64,000 bases of DNA from Enterococcus phoeniculicola ATCC BAA-412 (GCF_000407505.1 NZ_ASWE01000004.1:186001-250000); one strand, 5' to 3'; positions 15,394 to 24,872 are shown, numbered from the stretch's first letter. A program made the numbers and translations. The notes: generated from the letters alone by a model not told the origin.

Positions 15394-16131
15394 ATGCAAA
15401 AGTCTATGGTTCTAAAAGGAACAGACATCTGGAAACAAGTAATGATAGAAGCGTCTAAAGAGCCTCTTTCTATAATAAATGGTGTGTCTTTTACAGCTTA
15501 TGAAGGCGAGTTCATCAGTATTGTGGGACCATCTGGGTCAGGAAAAACGACTCTCTTACACTGTCTATTTGGCTTAACACAAGTCAGTAAAGGAACGGTG
15601 GAAATAATGAATACAGAAATTACAAAGTTGAATTTAGAGAAAAAAGCGAAGATGCGTCAAACGATGATAGGATTTATTTTCCAGGAGTACAATCTTTTAT
15701 CTGCATTACCTGCAATTGAAAATGTTCTTATTCCTTTACGGCTTGCAAAAAAGAAAATTGATTATGAAAAAGTGAATCAGGTTTTAGATAACTTAACATT
15801 TACAGCAAGTAAGCAAGCTTTTGTCCATACACTTTCTGGTGGTGAACGTCAGAAATTAGCGATTGCACGTGTGTTACTGTCAGAAAATAAGCTTGTATTT
15901 GCAGATGAGCCAACAGGAGCGTTAGATTCTCAATCAAGAGAATTGGTATTTGAACAATTGAAGTCGTTAACGAAAATGGGTATCTGTGTCATCATGGTGA
16001 CACATGATATTGAGCTTGCAGCGCAGACAGATCGAACTTATGTGCTAAAGGATGGACGGGTTGTAACTTCTCTACTTTCTCCAACTTCAACTGAAATTTT
16101 TAAATTGTTAAATGAAAAGGAAGCTGGGTAG
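15394..16131 (+). CDS. ABC transporter ATP-binding protein (MacB/LolD-type)
   Basis: A 245-residue ATPase with Walker A GPSGSGKT (45-52), Q-loop FIFQEYNLLSAL, signature LSGGERQKLAIARVL, Walker B LVFADEPTGALD and the switch His in MVTHDIELA. The pattern EPTGALDS is that of the MacB/SalX/BceA group, which works with FtsX-type permeases in peptide export or antibiotic resistance. It ends 3 bases before the permease gene, so both form one transporter. GGGGTGAAAAAAT precedes the ATG. Confidence 0.93.
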   Translation: MQKSMVLKGTDIWKQVMIEASKEPLSIINGVSFTAYEGEFISIVGPSGSGKTTLLHCLFGLTQVSKGTVEIMNTEITKLNLEKKAKMRQTMIGFIFQEYNLLSALPAIENVLIPLRLAKKKIDYEKVNQVLDNLTFTASKQAFVHTLSGGERQKLAIARVLLSENKLVFADEPTGALDSQSRELVFEQLKSLTKMGICVIMVTHDIELAAQTDRTYVLKDGRVVTSLLSPTSTEIFKLLNEKEAG

Positions 16132-16134
16132 ACT

Positions 16135-17487
16135 ATGAAAAAACTTATCTGGATGCAATATAAGTACTCATGGAAACTATGGGCTAATTGTTTTAGTCTT
16201 TTTCTAATTATGAGTATATTAGTAAGTGTCTGCTTTATTGGCTTTTTTTCTCTCTTATTTTCTGACACGCATGTACTATTAGGGGCAAATGATCCCACAC
16301 CGATTTTTATAATGCCTGTGACCTTTGGCGGGCTTACACTACTCGTTGTTATGGGAAATATGCTTCGCTTCATACTGGCTTTTTTTCGAAAGGATTATCG
16401 TACATGGCTGGTTTTAGGAGCCAATCCACGACAACTTGCAAGTTTAGTTGGTGGTCAGCTAAGTATTTTCGGGGCGCTTAGTGGTGGTTTTGGATATTTT
16501 CTGGCCTACCCGCTTACTGTGTTTTTTTATCGCTGGCTGCAATTGATTGTTGGAAAAGAAATGCTCCCTGCCATTTCGATAAAAATGAGCCTCTTTTCAT
16601 TTTTTTGCAGTATTTTCCTGGTGACGCTATTGTGGGGAGCTGGAGGATATTTTAAAGCGAAAAAAATGATGAAAAATGATGCACAAGAGCCTCTGATTTT
16701 TGGTGCTGAAGACAGAAAAGCTCTGGAAATTCGTTGGTGGTTATATGGAATCAGCATTTTAATAATTGCTTTTTGTTATTGGCAGCTGTTGAAAGACTCA
16801 TTTAGTCTAAGCATGTGGCCGCTGTTACTCTCTGGTCTTATTATTTTTGTCAATAGTGTGACTTCTCAACTCGTACCATTTTTACTAAATAAAGGACGGA
16901 GATTTCTACCGAAAAACAAAAATGGGTCTTTTATCACTGCTTTTTGGAGCGTTGTATCTGAAAATGAGTTTGCAAAAGCTTTGTTTCCTTCCGTTCTCAT
17001 TGGAACACTTCTTGTTTCAGGTTTTTCATCTCTAATCACCAATATTTTGACTCCGTATAGTCAAAGAAGTGCAGGACAGCAAGCAACTGAAAATCTTCTT
17101 ATTTATCTTTTATATTTAGGTGCGCCATTATTGATTATATGTGGCCATATTTTAGTGATTACACAATTACATGTAAAAAAGAAAACAAATCAATTTTCCT
17201 TTTTTTCAAGGATAGGATTCACCTTTGGACAACTATTCATGGAGGAAATGGTGGAGTCAATCATTTACGTAGGAGTCTATTTAGTTTATTCATTTATTGG
17301 TTGCTTTTTTCTTACATTTCCAATTTTTAAGCTATCGACCACCATTTTTTCTGATGAGGTCTTTTCTTGGGTACCCACATTTTTCTTGCCAGTTTGTTTT
17401 GGTTTTGGAATTTTTCTCTTCTTATTCTTGAATTTTATTGGGCGTTTGTTACTAGAACGCATGAAACAAAGAAAGCTTGTTTCTTAA
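16135..17487 (+). CDS. FtsX-like ABC transporter permease
   Basis: A 450-residue membrane protein with about eight hydrophobic segments: one near the N-terminus, a cluster at about 60-180, one pair near 200-240, and a C-terminal group at about 280-440. The region SLVGGQLSIFGALSGG resembles the coupling region of FtsX/BceB-like permeases. It is the partner of the ATPase just upstream. It has no large extracellular domain comparable to BceB, so it is shorter than the bacitracin-type permeases. Function (peptide or lipid handling, or resistance) is not readable. Confidence 0.82.
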   Translation: MKKLIWMQYKYSWKLWANCFSLFLIMSILVSVCFIGFFSLLFSDTHVLLGANDPTPIFIMPVTFGGLTLLVVMGNMLRFILAFFRKDYRTWLVLGANPRQLASLVGGQLSIFGALSGGFGYFLAYPLTVFFYRWLQLIVGKEMLPAISIKMSLFSFFCSIFLVTLLWGAGGYFKAKKMMKNDAQEPLIFGAEDRKALEIRWWLYGISILIIAFCYWQLLKDSFSLSMWPLLLSGLIIFVNSVTSQLVPFLLNKGRRFLPKNKNGSFITAFWSVVSENEFAKALFPSVLIGTLLVSGFSSLITNILTPYSQRSAGQQATENLLIYLLYLGAPLLIICGHILVITQLHVKKKTNQFSFFSRIGFTFGQLFMEEMVESIIYVGVYLVYSFIGCFFLTFPIFKLSTTIFSDEVFSWVPTFFLPVCFGFGIFLFLFLNFIGRLLLERMKQRKLVS

Positions 17488-17552
17488 TAAATGTAGAAAA
17501 GTTCTGTTTTTCGTGCTACGCTTACTGGACAGTACGACTAAGGAGAGAACCG

Positions 17553-17957
17553 ATGAAACGTTTTTTGAATGAATGTAAACCATTTGATTTAGTCATCATC
17601 GCTTTTTGCATCATGCTTTCTTTTGTACCAACAGCTGCATTTTTAGCAACAAAAAGTACAACTGATGCTGAGACAAAGATTGCAGTTATTCGAATAGATG
17701 GAAAAGAAGTAGAGCGATTTTATTTAGATAAAGTCAAAAATAAAACAGTGACGTATCATCCAAATAAAAATCAGTATAATATTATTGAAATAGATAATGG
17801 ACGGATTCGGGATAAAGAGGACAACAGTCCGGATCAAGTAGCTGTAAAACAAGGCTGGATAAGCGAGGTTGGGCAGATAGCTATCTGCTTACCTCATAAA
17901 TTGGTTATAGAAATTATTGGTGACAGCAGTGGTGAAGGTGATTATTTAATATACTAG
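17553..17957 (+). CDS. NusG domain II-containing protein
   Basis: A 134-residue protein with an N-terminal membrane anchor (about residues 10-32, FDLVIIAFCIMLSFVPTAAF) and an extracellular beta-barrel of the NusG-II type: IAVIRIDGKEVERFYL, YNIIEIDNGRIRDKEDNSPDQVAVKQGWI, and GQIAICLPHKLVIEI (given in parts). The family is often found near heptaprenyl-diphosphate synthase component I or Rnf-like genes; neither is adjacent here. AAGGAGAG at 17541-17548 fixes the ATG at 17553; a longer frame overlaps the permease gene. Unknown function. Confidence 0.8.
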   Translation: MKRFLNECKPFDLVIIAFCIMLSFVPTAAFLATKSTTDAETKIAVIRIDGKEVERFYLDKVKNKTVTYHPNKNQYNIIEIDNGRIRDKEDNSPDQVAVKQGWISEVGQIAICLPHKLVIEIIGDSSGEGDYLIY

Positions 17958-18235
17958 AGAGATAACTGTATTTTATTAATAATAGTTTTTTATGCCGACG
18001 TTTCAAATATGGACGTTTTTGTATGTCTGTAATGTGCTTTTTTATTCATTTATATTTTATTTTATATCAAAAGGATAAGAGTGTTTATCTGGACAATCTA
18101 TTAAATTTTTATTATGATATTTCAACAGAGAAAGTTCTAAGATTCCTGATGACTTGCTTTTTATGCAGGACAAATGCAATTTGGCTGTAACACAGGTATA
18201 ATTGTGCTAATAAAGACTTGAAAAGGGTGATCGCT

Positions 18236-21067
18236 TTGTCTAAACGAATCGACCGAATCTATGCTTATGTCAAAGAACAGACGTCGCAATTATCAGAAGA
18301 GGAAGTAAGAAAAGGAGCAGGAGTTACCACCTCGGAGGTAGCAGAAGCATTTTCTATTCAGCGAACGAATAGTAGTAAAGATTTGAATCAGCTAGTAAAA
18401 GATGGCAGATTAACTAAATTAGATGGTCGGCCAGTCCGTTACGTCTTAGCTAAAAATTGGCAGGAGCTTCCGACGAAAAAGTATGTGCCAAGCTATATGG
18501 AAACACCTGTAGAAAAGAAAAAAAAGCCTGTTTCTCAACCTGTTATGGCAAGCAAAGACATCTTTTCTAGAATTATTGGTGCATCTGGAAGTATGAAAAA
18601 TTCCATTGAGCAAGCAAAAGCAGCGGTACTTTATCCTCCTAAAGGGTTGAACTGTTTAATTACAGGACCAACAGGATCTGGAAAGACCTATTTTGCTCAT
18701 GCGATTTTTCAATATGCAAAATTGAATAAGGTGATTGAGCCAGATAAAGAATTAATTGTCTTTAACTGTGCGGACTATGCTAATAATCCTGAGCTCTTGA
18801 TGAGCCATTTATTTGGTTACGTAAAAGGGGCATTTACAGGAGCAGAGAGTGATAAAAACGGCATTATTGATGAGGCAGATGGAGGAATCTTGTTTCTTGA
18901 TGAAATTCATCGACTTCCACCAGAAGGACAGGAAATGATTTTTTATTTCATGGATCATGGCACGTACAGTCGATTAGGCGAAACTTCTAAAACGCATCAA
19001 GCAGCAGTGCGGATTATTGGGGCGACAACAGAAGATCCTAGCTCAACATTATTAGATACGTTTGTCAGAAGAATTCCCATCAATATTCAGCTGCCGCCCT
19101 TTGCAAAACGTCCAGCTTCTGAAAAAGTTGATTTGGTTAAAGTGATGGTCTCGCAAGAAGCCAATCGAATTGAACGGCGGATTTCTCTGACGGAAGATGT
19201 AGTTAAGGCACTCATTGGCAGTGTAACTTATGGGAATATCGGACAACTTAAATCGAATATACAGCTGGTCTGTGCTAGAGGGTTTTTAAACCATATGCAG
19301 CAAGAAGAAATTTCGATAACCATCAATGACTTGCCGGAAGGAATTCGTGCAGGGGTGATTCAATTGGCGAGCGATCGAGAAGCTTCTACAGAACTGGCAA
19401 AAGTATTAGAGCCTAAAATAGATGTTTCTCCTAATGGCTCCATCCTTGAAATACAATCAGACTCCTATGAATTACCTTACAATTTATATGATATTATTGG
19501 TGACAAAGCAACGTTGTTAAAATCAGATGGTCTTGATCAGGAAGCCATTAATCACTTCATTTCCACAGATATTAATATTCATTTGAAGTCCTTTTATAAG
19601 GATCATGGTTTTTCTTTTAATGCAGAAAATAAATTGTCTGAATTTGTCGACCAAACGATTATTGACGTGACAAACCAAATCTATCATCGGGTAAAAAAAG
19701 CCCTAGATTATGAATTTCAACAAAATTTTGTGTATGCGATGAGTTTACACATTAGTTCATTTTTAAAAAAGATTTATCTTGGAGAGGAACGTCATACGAA
19801 TGATAATATTAAAGAAATGGCAGTTGATTTTCCTAAAGAGTTTGAGGTAGCAAAACAAATTCGACACTTTATTTCTGAACAGTTTCAGGTAGAAATTCCA
19901 GAAAGTGAGGATTACTATTTGACTGTTTTGCTTGTTTCATTGAGAGATGAGGAATCTGTTGGTCGAGTAGGGGTGATTGTTGCTGCACATGGAAGTAGCA
20001 CAGCAAGCAGTATGGTTCAAGTGGTTAAACAGCTATTGGATGTTGAAAAAATTATTGCGGTAGACATGCCGTTAGATATGCATCCTAGGACTGCGCTAGA
20101 GCGAATTGAACATGCAGCACTTCAAATTGATGAGGGAAGTGGAGTCATGCTTCTGGTAGACATGGGCTCTCTAGCAACCTTCAGTGAAAAAATTCAAAGG
20201 GACACAGGTGTGCCAGTCAGAACGATTGATATGGTCACAACCTCGTTAGTATTAGAAACGGTTCGTAAAGCTTCGGTGATGGGCGCAGATTTAGATAATT
20301 TGTATGAATCATTAAAGAATTTCAGAGGGTATGCGGCGGATGTTACTGTTGGAAAAACAGAAAAACGATTGGGAAGTAATCAAGTGATCTTAGCCATCTG
20401 CGCCTCAGGAGAGGGAACTGCGCAAAAAATCAAGGAAATCATTGATACTTCATTAGAAAAGCGTAAAAACAATGCCATTCAAGTGGTGACACTCTCTGTA
20501 TTAGATGTAAAAGAAAAAATGAGTATGATGCAGGAGAAATTTGATATTCTTGCCACTACAGGAATTATTGATCCTAAAATTCAAGCACCGTTTATTCCGT
20601 TAGAACGCTTTATTGATCATGATGTCGATCATATTTTAGATCAGCTTCTATTAGAAGATGAGCTAGAGGAAATAACAGATGTCTCTATTGATGAAGAACA
20701 GGCACGAACGATTTGTGTGAACTACATGGAGGAAAGTTTTACGTTCATTAATCCGACAAAGTTGATTGATCCACTGTGGCAATTTGCGATGGTGATAACA
20801 GAAAAATTTTCAATTGATACTGCTAGATATGCGTTTCAGATTAATTTGACGATGCATTTGGCGGGAATGGTCGAACGCATTTTACTTGGGGAATTACTAA
20901 GTGTTGAGAGTGAGAGCTTGCAAGAAATGAAGAGAAATCCCGCTTACTTAATTGTTGAAGCTGCAGCCAGAGAACTAGAATCGAAGGTTCATCTATCCAT
21001 ACCGCCAGCAGAAGAGTATTATTTGATGCAGTCAATTACGAATCAACAGATGAAAAAGATACAGTAA
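18236..21067 (+). CDS. mptR: LevR/MptR-type sigma-54-dependent activator of the mannose PTS
   Basis: A 943-residue regulator: N-terminal winged helix (about 1-80), AAA+ domain with Walker A GPTGSGKT, the sigma-54 contact loop GAFTGA and LFLDEIHRLPPEGQ (about 110-340), then PRD1, a mannose-type EIIA domain with the His of VIVAAHGSS, an EIIB-like segment (ILAICASGEGTAQKI), and PRD2 to the end. This is the LevR/ManR layout, in which PTS-dependent phosphorylation controls activation of RpoN-dependent mannose PTS operons. A sigma-54 promoter and the PTS genes follow directly. Start: TTG at 18236 after AAAGGGTGAT is preferred; a TTG six codons earlier is open but poorly placed. Confidence 0.93.
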   Translation: MSKRIDRIYAYVKEQTSQLSEEEVRKGAGVTTSEVAEAFSIQRTNSSKDLNQLVKDGRLTKLDGRPVRYVLAKNWQELPTKKYVPSYMETPVEKKKKPVSQPVMASKDIFSRIIGASGSMKNSIEQAKAAVLYPPKGLNCLITGPTGSGKTYFAHAIFQYAKLNKVIEPDKELIVFNCADYANNPELLMSHLFGYVKGAFTGAESDKNGIIDEADGGILFLDEIHRLPPEGQEMIFYFMDHGTYSRLGETSKTHQAAVRIIGATTEDPSSTLLDTFVRRIPINIQLPPFAKRPASEKVDLVKVMVSQEANRIERRISLTEDVVKALIGSVTYGNIGQLKSNIQLVCARGFLNHMQQEEISITINDLPEGIRAGVIQLASDREASTELAKVLEPKIDVSPNGSILEIQSDSYELPYNLYDIIGDKATLLKSDGLDQEAINHFISTDINIHLKSFYKDHGFSFNAENKLSEFVDQTIIDVTNQIYHRVKKALDYEFQQNFVYAMSLHISSFLKKIYLGEERHTNDNIKEMAVDFPKEFEVAKQIRHFISEQFQVEIPESEDYYLTVLLVSLRDEESVGRVGVIVAAHGSSTASSMVQVVKQLLDVEKIIAVDMPLDMHPRTALERIEHAALQIDEGSGVMLLVDMGSLATFSEKIQRDTGVPVRTIDMVTTSLVLETVRKASVMGADLDNLYESLKNFRGYAADVTVGKTEKRLGSNQVILAICASGEGTAQKIKEIIDTSLEKRKNNAIQVVTLSVLDVKEKMSMMQEKFDILATTGIIDPKIQAPFIPLERFIDHDVDHILDQLLLEDELEEITDVSIDEEQARTICVNYMEESFTFINPTKLIDPLWQFAMVITEKFSIDTARYAFQINLTMHLAGMVERILLGELLSVESESLQEMKRNPAYLIVEAAARELESKVHLSIPPAEEYYLMQSITNQQMKKIQ

Positions 21068-21092
21068 TGCTTATTAAAAGAATACACAAATA

Positions 21093-21180
21093 AATACACT
21101 AATTCTAAACAATACACTATTTTTTAGTGTATTGTTTTTTTGCTCCCATTTCTTAAGGAAATTAAAAGAGTGTATTGTTT
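21093..21180. promoter_or_regulatory. Probable activator (UAS) sites for MptR
   Basis: The core AATACACT or its complement AGTGTATT occurs four times: AATACACT at 21093-21100 and 21111-21118, AGTGTATTGTTT at 21126-21137 and again at 21169-21180. The two direct 12-base copies are 43 bases apart, about four helical turns. All lie within 100 bases upstream of the sigma-54 promoter, the usual range of LevR binding. Confidence 0.55.
21108..21141 (+). terminator. Intrinsic terminator of mptR, overlapping activator sites
   Basis: A perfect 12-bp stem, AACAATACACTA (21108-21119) with TAGTGTATTGTT (21125-21136), 5-base T loop and T-run. The same bases make two of the four AATACACT-type sites. Confidence 0.85.
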
Positions 21181-21185
21181 GAAAG

Positions 21186-21202
21186 TTGGCATGCTTCTTG
21201 CT
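21186..21202 (+). promoter_or_regulatory. Sigma-54 (-24/-12) promoter of the mpt operon
   Basis: TGGCATG at 21187-21193 and TTGCT at 21198-21202 match the RpoN consensus (TGGCACG, 4 bases, TTGCW) with one mismatch and exact spacing. It explains the adjacent LevR-type activator. Confidence 0.88.
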
Positions 21203-21300
21203 TAATATAAAGATGAACACAGGAGGTGATTTTAAGATCAGGACGCATGTTCTTTTGAGAGCTGTGTTCGAATAGGGAATAAGTAAGGAGGTCCGTCAAT

Positions 21301-21798
21301 ATGGTGATGGATATTCGTTTAGCTCGGATTGATGATCGATTGATTCATGGACAGGTGGCTACTGCGTGGTCCAAATCAACAGACATTAGTCGAATTCTCG
21401 TTGTCAGTGACGAAGTAGCGCACGATGAGCTTCGAAAGTTTTTATTAAAAGAGGCCGCACCGCCAGGAGTTAAGTCAAATGTTATTACAATCAAGAAAAT
21501 GATTGAGGTTTATGACAACGACTTGTTTGAAGGCATAAAGGTCATGTTGCTCTTCACTAACCCAAAAGATGTTGCTCAGCTTGTGCAAGCCGGTATTCAT
21601 TTTACTTCCATAAATATTGGAGGTATGCGATTCACCGATGGAAAGCGAATGATTACAAATTTTGTTTCTGTTGATGATGATGATATTAAGGCGTTTCGTT
21701 ACTTAGATCAAAAGGGTGTGGAGTTAGAAATCCGAAAGGTCCCGGCTGATCGTAAAGTCAATTTAATTGAGCTGCTTCAAAAAGAGAAAAAAACATAA
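21301..21798 (+). CDS. Mannose-type PTS EIIB component (stand-alone)
   Basis: A 165-residue EIIB of the mannose/sorbose family. The phosphorylation site is His in the motif DDRLIHGQVATAW near residue 18, and EAAPPGVKSNVITIKKMIEVY is typical. It is the first gene after the sigma-54 promoter and duplicates the EIIB domain of the next gene (shared RLxHGQVATAW and AAPPGVKxNVIxIKKMIEV). In Enterococcus faecalis the mpt operon also begins with a separate EIIB gene, so this is a family feature, but its role beside EIIAB is not settled. Start: ATG at 21301 after AAGGAGG. Confidence 0.93.
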   Translation: MVMDIRLARIDDRLIHGQVATAWSKSTDISRILVVSDEVAHDELRKFLLKEAAPPGVKSNVITIKKMIEVYDNDLFEGIKVMLLFTNPKDVAQLVQAGIHFTSINIGGMRFTDGKRMITNFVSVDDDDIKAFRYLDQKGVELEIRKVPADRKVNLIELLQKEKKT

Positions 21799-21816
21799 AG
21801 CAGCTTTGTCGCAAAC

Positions 21817-21838
21817 GATTGTAACATTTTTTACAATC
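21817..21838 (+). other. Intercistronic hairpin in the mpt transcript
   Basis: Perfect 8-bp inverted repeat GATTGTAA/TTACAATC around a 6-base loop in the 121-base gap between the EIIB and EIIAB genes. No T-run follows directly, so it could be a processing or stability element rather than a terminator. Confidence 0.45.
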
Positions 21839-21919
21839 TGCAATTATCTGTGTATCTATTTTATTTAATTGAAGAAAGCTGTCGGAAAACAAAACAGTAA
21901 GATAATAGGAGGTATAAAT

Positions 21920-22912
21920 ATGGTAGGGATTATCCTTGCAAGTCATGGAGAATTCGCAAATGGCATTTTGCAATCTGGCTCAATGATTTTTGGAGAGCAA
22001 GAAAATGTAAAAGCTGTGACATTACAGCCAAGCGAAGGCCCAGATGACTTAAAAGCCAAATTAGTAGAAGCAATCGCCTCTTTTGACGATCAGGAGGAAG
22101 TATTGTTCCTGGTTGACTTATGGGGAGGTACACCGTTTAATCAAGCCAATAGTTTATTTGAAGAACACAAAGACAAATGGGCAATTGTTGCCGGTATGAA
22201 TTTACCAATGGTTATCGAAGCCTACTCTTCACGTTTTTCTATGAATTCTGCGCAAGAGATTGCTGCTCACATTCTGGAAACAGCTAAAGAGGGTGTGAAA
22301 GTAAAACCTGAAGAATTGGAACCAAAAGATACTGCGAAAGCTGCAGTTGCAGACAACCAACCTAAAGGTGCATTAGCGCCAGGGACAGTGGTGGGTGATG
22401 GAAAAATTAAAATCGTCTTAACCCGTGTCGATTCTCGTTTACTACATGGACAAGTAGCAACCGCTTGGACAAAATCAGTGAATCCATCACGTATTATCGT
22501 TGTTTCAGATGCAGTGGCAAAAGATGACTTACGGAAAAAATTAATTGAACAAGCTGCTCCTCCTGGAGTAAAGGCAAATGTTATTCCAATCAAGAAAATG
22601 ATTGAAGTAGCAAAAGATCCACGTTTTGGTGGAACAAAAGCACTTCTCTTGTTTGAAAACCCAGAAGACGTTCTTCGAGCAATCGAAGGTGGGGTAGAGA
22701 TTCCAGAGGTAAATGTGGGATCCATGGCACATTCAGTCGGAAAAGTTGTTGTAAGTAAAGTATTGTCAATGGGAACTGAGGATGTAGAAACATTTGAAAA
22801 ATTAAAGAACAAAGGGGTAACCTTCGATGTTCGTAAAGTACCAAATGACTCAAAAGACAATATGGATGAATTATTGAAGAAAGCGAAAGCAGAATTAGCT
22901 AACGCAAAATAA
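21920..22912 (+). CDS. mptBA: Mannose-type PTS EIIAB component
   Basis: A 330-residue two-domain phosphocarrier. The EIIA domain (about 1-135) has its phosphorylation His in IILASHGEFANGI and the motif LVDLWGGTPFNQA; a proline/alanine linker (about 140-165) joins the EIIB domain, with its His in DSRLLHGQVATAW. It passes phosphate from HPr to the incoming hexose. GGAGG at 21908-21912 fixes the ATG at 21920; 17 codons upstream are open but without ribosome site. EIIC and EIID follow. Confidence 0.96.
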   Translation: MVGIILASHGEFANGILQSGSMIFGEQENVKAVTLQPSEGPDDLKAKLVEAIASFDDQEEVLFLVDLWGGTPFNQANSLFEEHKDKWAIVAGMNLPMVIEAYSSRFSMNSAQEIAAHILETAKEGVKVKPEELEPKDTAKAAVADNQPKGALAPGTVVGDGKIKIVLTRVDSRLLHGQVATAWTKSVNPSRIIVVSDAVAKDDLRKKLIEQAAPPGVKANVIPIKKMIEVAKDPRFGGTKALLLFENPEDVLRAIEGGVEIPEVNVGSMAHSVGKVVVSKVLSMGTEDVETFEKLKNKGVTFDVRKVPNDSKDNMDELLKKAKAELANAK

Positions 22913-22945
22913 TCCCAAAATTCAATTAAAAATAGGAGGCTTATC

Positions 22946-23764
22946 ATGTCTATTATATCAATCATTTTAGTCGTATTCGTTGCCTTTCTAGCTGGTATGG
23001 AGGGAATTCTAGATGAATTCCAATTCCATCAACCGTTAGTGGCATGTACATTAATTGGTTTAGTAACAGGAAATTTAACTGCAGGTATTATGTTGGGCGG
23101 ATCATTACAAATGATCGCATTAGGTTGGGCAAATATTGGTGCTGCCGTAGCACCAGATGCTGCGTTGGCATCTGTTGCATCCGCAATTATTTTAGTTAAA
23201 GCATTAGGTACTGACAATATTTCTGTTCAATCTGCAATTACAACATCTATCGCTGTGGCAATCCCACTTGCAGTCGCAGGTTTATTCTTAACAATGATCG
23301 TTCGTACACTTGCGGTGCCTATCGTTCACATGATGGATTCAGCAGCAGAAAAAGGGAATATTCGACAAATTGAATTTCTTCACGTATTAGCTGTATGTAT
23401 GCAAGGTGTTCGTATTGCAATTCCAGCGGGCGCTCTATTATTCATTCCGCCTCAAACCGTTCAAACATTTTTAGAATCAATGCCTGCATGGTTAACAGAT
23501 GGTATGGCAATTGGTGGGGGAATGGTCGTAGCTGTAGGTTACGCAATGGTTATCAATATGATGGCGACAAAAGAAGTTTGGCCTTTCTTCATCATCGGAT
23601 TTGTAGTAGCAGCAGTGACTCAATTAACATTGATTGCACTAGGTGCATTAGGTGTGGCTATGGCATTGATTTACTTAAATCTATCTAAAATGGGTGGTTC
23701 AAGTAACAATGGCGGCGGAAGCAATACTGGTGACCCGCTTGGCGACATACTAAATGATTATTAA
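22946..23764 (+). CDS. mptC: Mannose-type PTS EIIC membrane component
   Basis: A 272-residue membrane protein of the mannose family EIIC, with the early motif FLAGMEGILDEFQFHQPLVA and GLVTGNLTAGIMLGGSLQMIALGW (in parts) and about eight hydrophobic segments. With EIID it forms the glucose/mannose channel. In Listeria and Enterococcus this pair is also the receptor of class IIa bacteriocins; the extracellular loop of EIIC that decides sensitivity is present, but sensitivity cannot be read. The C-terminus is glycine- and asparagine-rich. Confidence 0.95.
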   Translation: MSIISIILVVFVAFLAGMEGILDEFQFHQPLVACTLIGLVTGNLTAGIMLGGSLQMIALGWANIGAAVAPDAALASVASAIILVKALGTDNISVQSAITTSIAVAIPLAVAGLFLTMIVRTLAVPIVHMMDSAAEKGNIRQIEFLHVLAVCMQGVRIAIPAGALLFIPPQTVQTFLESMPAWLTDGMAIGGGMVVAVGYAMVINMMATKEVWPFFIIGFVVAAVTQLTLIALGALGVAMALIYLNLSKMGGSSNNGGGSNTGDPLGDILNDY

Positions 23765-23783
23765 TTAGGAGGAGGAGAAAAAA

Positions 23784-24695
23784 ATGGCAGAAAAAATCGA
23801 ATTAACGAAAAAAGATCGTTTAGCTGTTGCATGGCGCTCTACCTTCATCCAAGGTTCTTGGAACTATGAACGTATGCAAAATGGCGGCTGGGCATTCTCA
23901 ATGATTCCAGCAATTAAGAAATTATATAAATCAAAAGAAGACCGCTCTGCGGCGCTAAAACGTCACTTGGAGTTCTTCAATACCCATCCTTATATTGCTT
24001 CTCCTATTTTAGGAGTAACTCTTGCATTAGAAGAAGAACGTGCAAATGGCGCACCTGTTGATGATGTGGCAATTCAAGGGGTGAAAGTTGGGATGATGGG
24101 ACCATTGGCTGGTGTTGGTGATCCAGTATTCTGGTTTACTGTTCGACCAATGCTTGGGGCACTTGGTGCTTCTCTAGCAATGTCAGGGAATATCATGGGT
24201 CCAATCATTTTCTTCGTTGCATGGAACCTGATTCGTTGGGCATTCATGTGGTATACGCAAGAATTCGGCTACAAAGCTGGATCAAAGATTACCGAAGACC
24301 TTTCAGGCGGCGTATTACAAGACGTGACAAAAGGAGCCTCTATTTTAGGGATGTTCGTTTTGGCGGCCTTGGTACAGAGATGGGTATCAATTAAATTCCT
24401 ACCAGTTGTTTCTGAGGTAAAACTTGACAAAGGTGCTTATATCGAGTGGGATAAAATTGATATGACAGGTAAAGGTCTACAATCAGCTTTTGAAAAAGTA
24501 AATAGCGGGTTGGCGTTATCAGAAACAAAAGTAACGACTTTACAAAACAACTTGGATCAATTAATTCCAGGGCTAGCGGCATTGCTTCTAACATTCTTCT
24601 GTATGTGGCTACTTAAGAAAAAAGTGTCTCCAATTGTTATCATCATTGGCTTGTTCATTGTTGGGGTTGCTGGACACTACGTGGGTCTATTATAA
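23784..24695 (+). CDS. mptD: Mannose-type PTS EIID membrane component
   Basis: A 303-residue EIID with the family start (RSTFIQGSWNYERMQNGGW), the region HLEFFNTHPYIASPILG, and GVKVGMMGPLAGVGDPVFW. It is cytoplasmic over most of its N-terminal half with membrane helices towards the C-terminus. It completes the permease with EIIC. The segment at about 205-260 is an insertion typical of Gram-positive mannose EIID proteins. GGAGGAGG precedes the ATG, and a terminator follows the gene. Confidence 0.95.
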   Translation: MAEKIELTKKDRLAVAWRSTFIQGSWNYERMQNGGWAFSMIPAIKKLYKSKEDRSAALKRHLEFFNTHPYIASPILGVTLALEEERANGAPVDDVAIQGVKVGMMGPLAGVGDPVFWFTVRPMLGALGASLAMSGNIMGPIIFFVAWNLIRWAFMWYTQEFGYKAGSKITEDLSGGVLQDVTKGASILGMFVLAALVQRWVSIKFLPVVSEVKLDKGAYIEWDKIDMTGKGLQSAFEKVNSGLALSETKVTTLQNNLDQLIPGLAALLLTFFCMWLLKKKVSPIVIIIGLFIVGVAGHYVGLL

Positions 24696-24735
24696 AATAG
24701 ACTTTAGCGATTGCTAGGAATTTCACTCAATGAAT

Positions 24736-24783
24736 AACAGGATCAAGGGTCACTATATAGGTACTCTTGGTCCTGTTTTTATT
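24736..24783 (+). terminator. Intrinsic terminator after mptD
   Basis: AACAGGA and CAAG pair with CTTG and TCCTGTT around a loop; a T-run follows from 24776. manO is therefore probably reached by read-through or by its own promoter. Confidence 0.8.
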
Positions 24784-24872
24784 TAGCTATGATTCAACTA
24801 AAATGAGTTGAATGGATAAAATAAAAAAAGAATCATATAATAATGATAGAAAAGTCTAAGGAGTAGATATAA

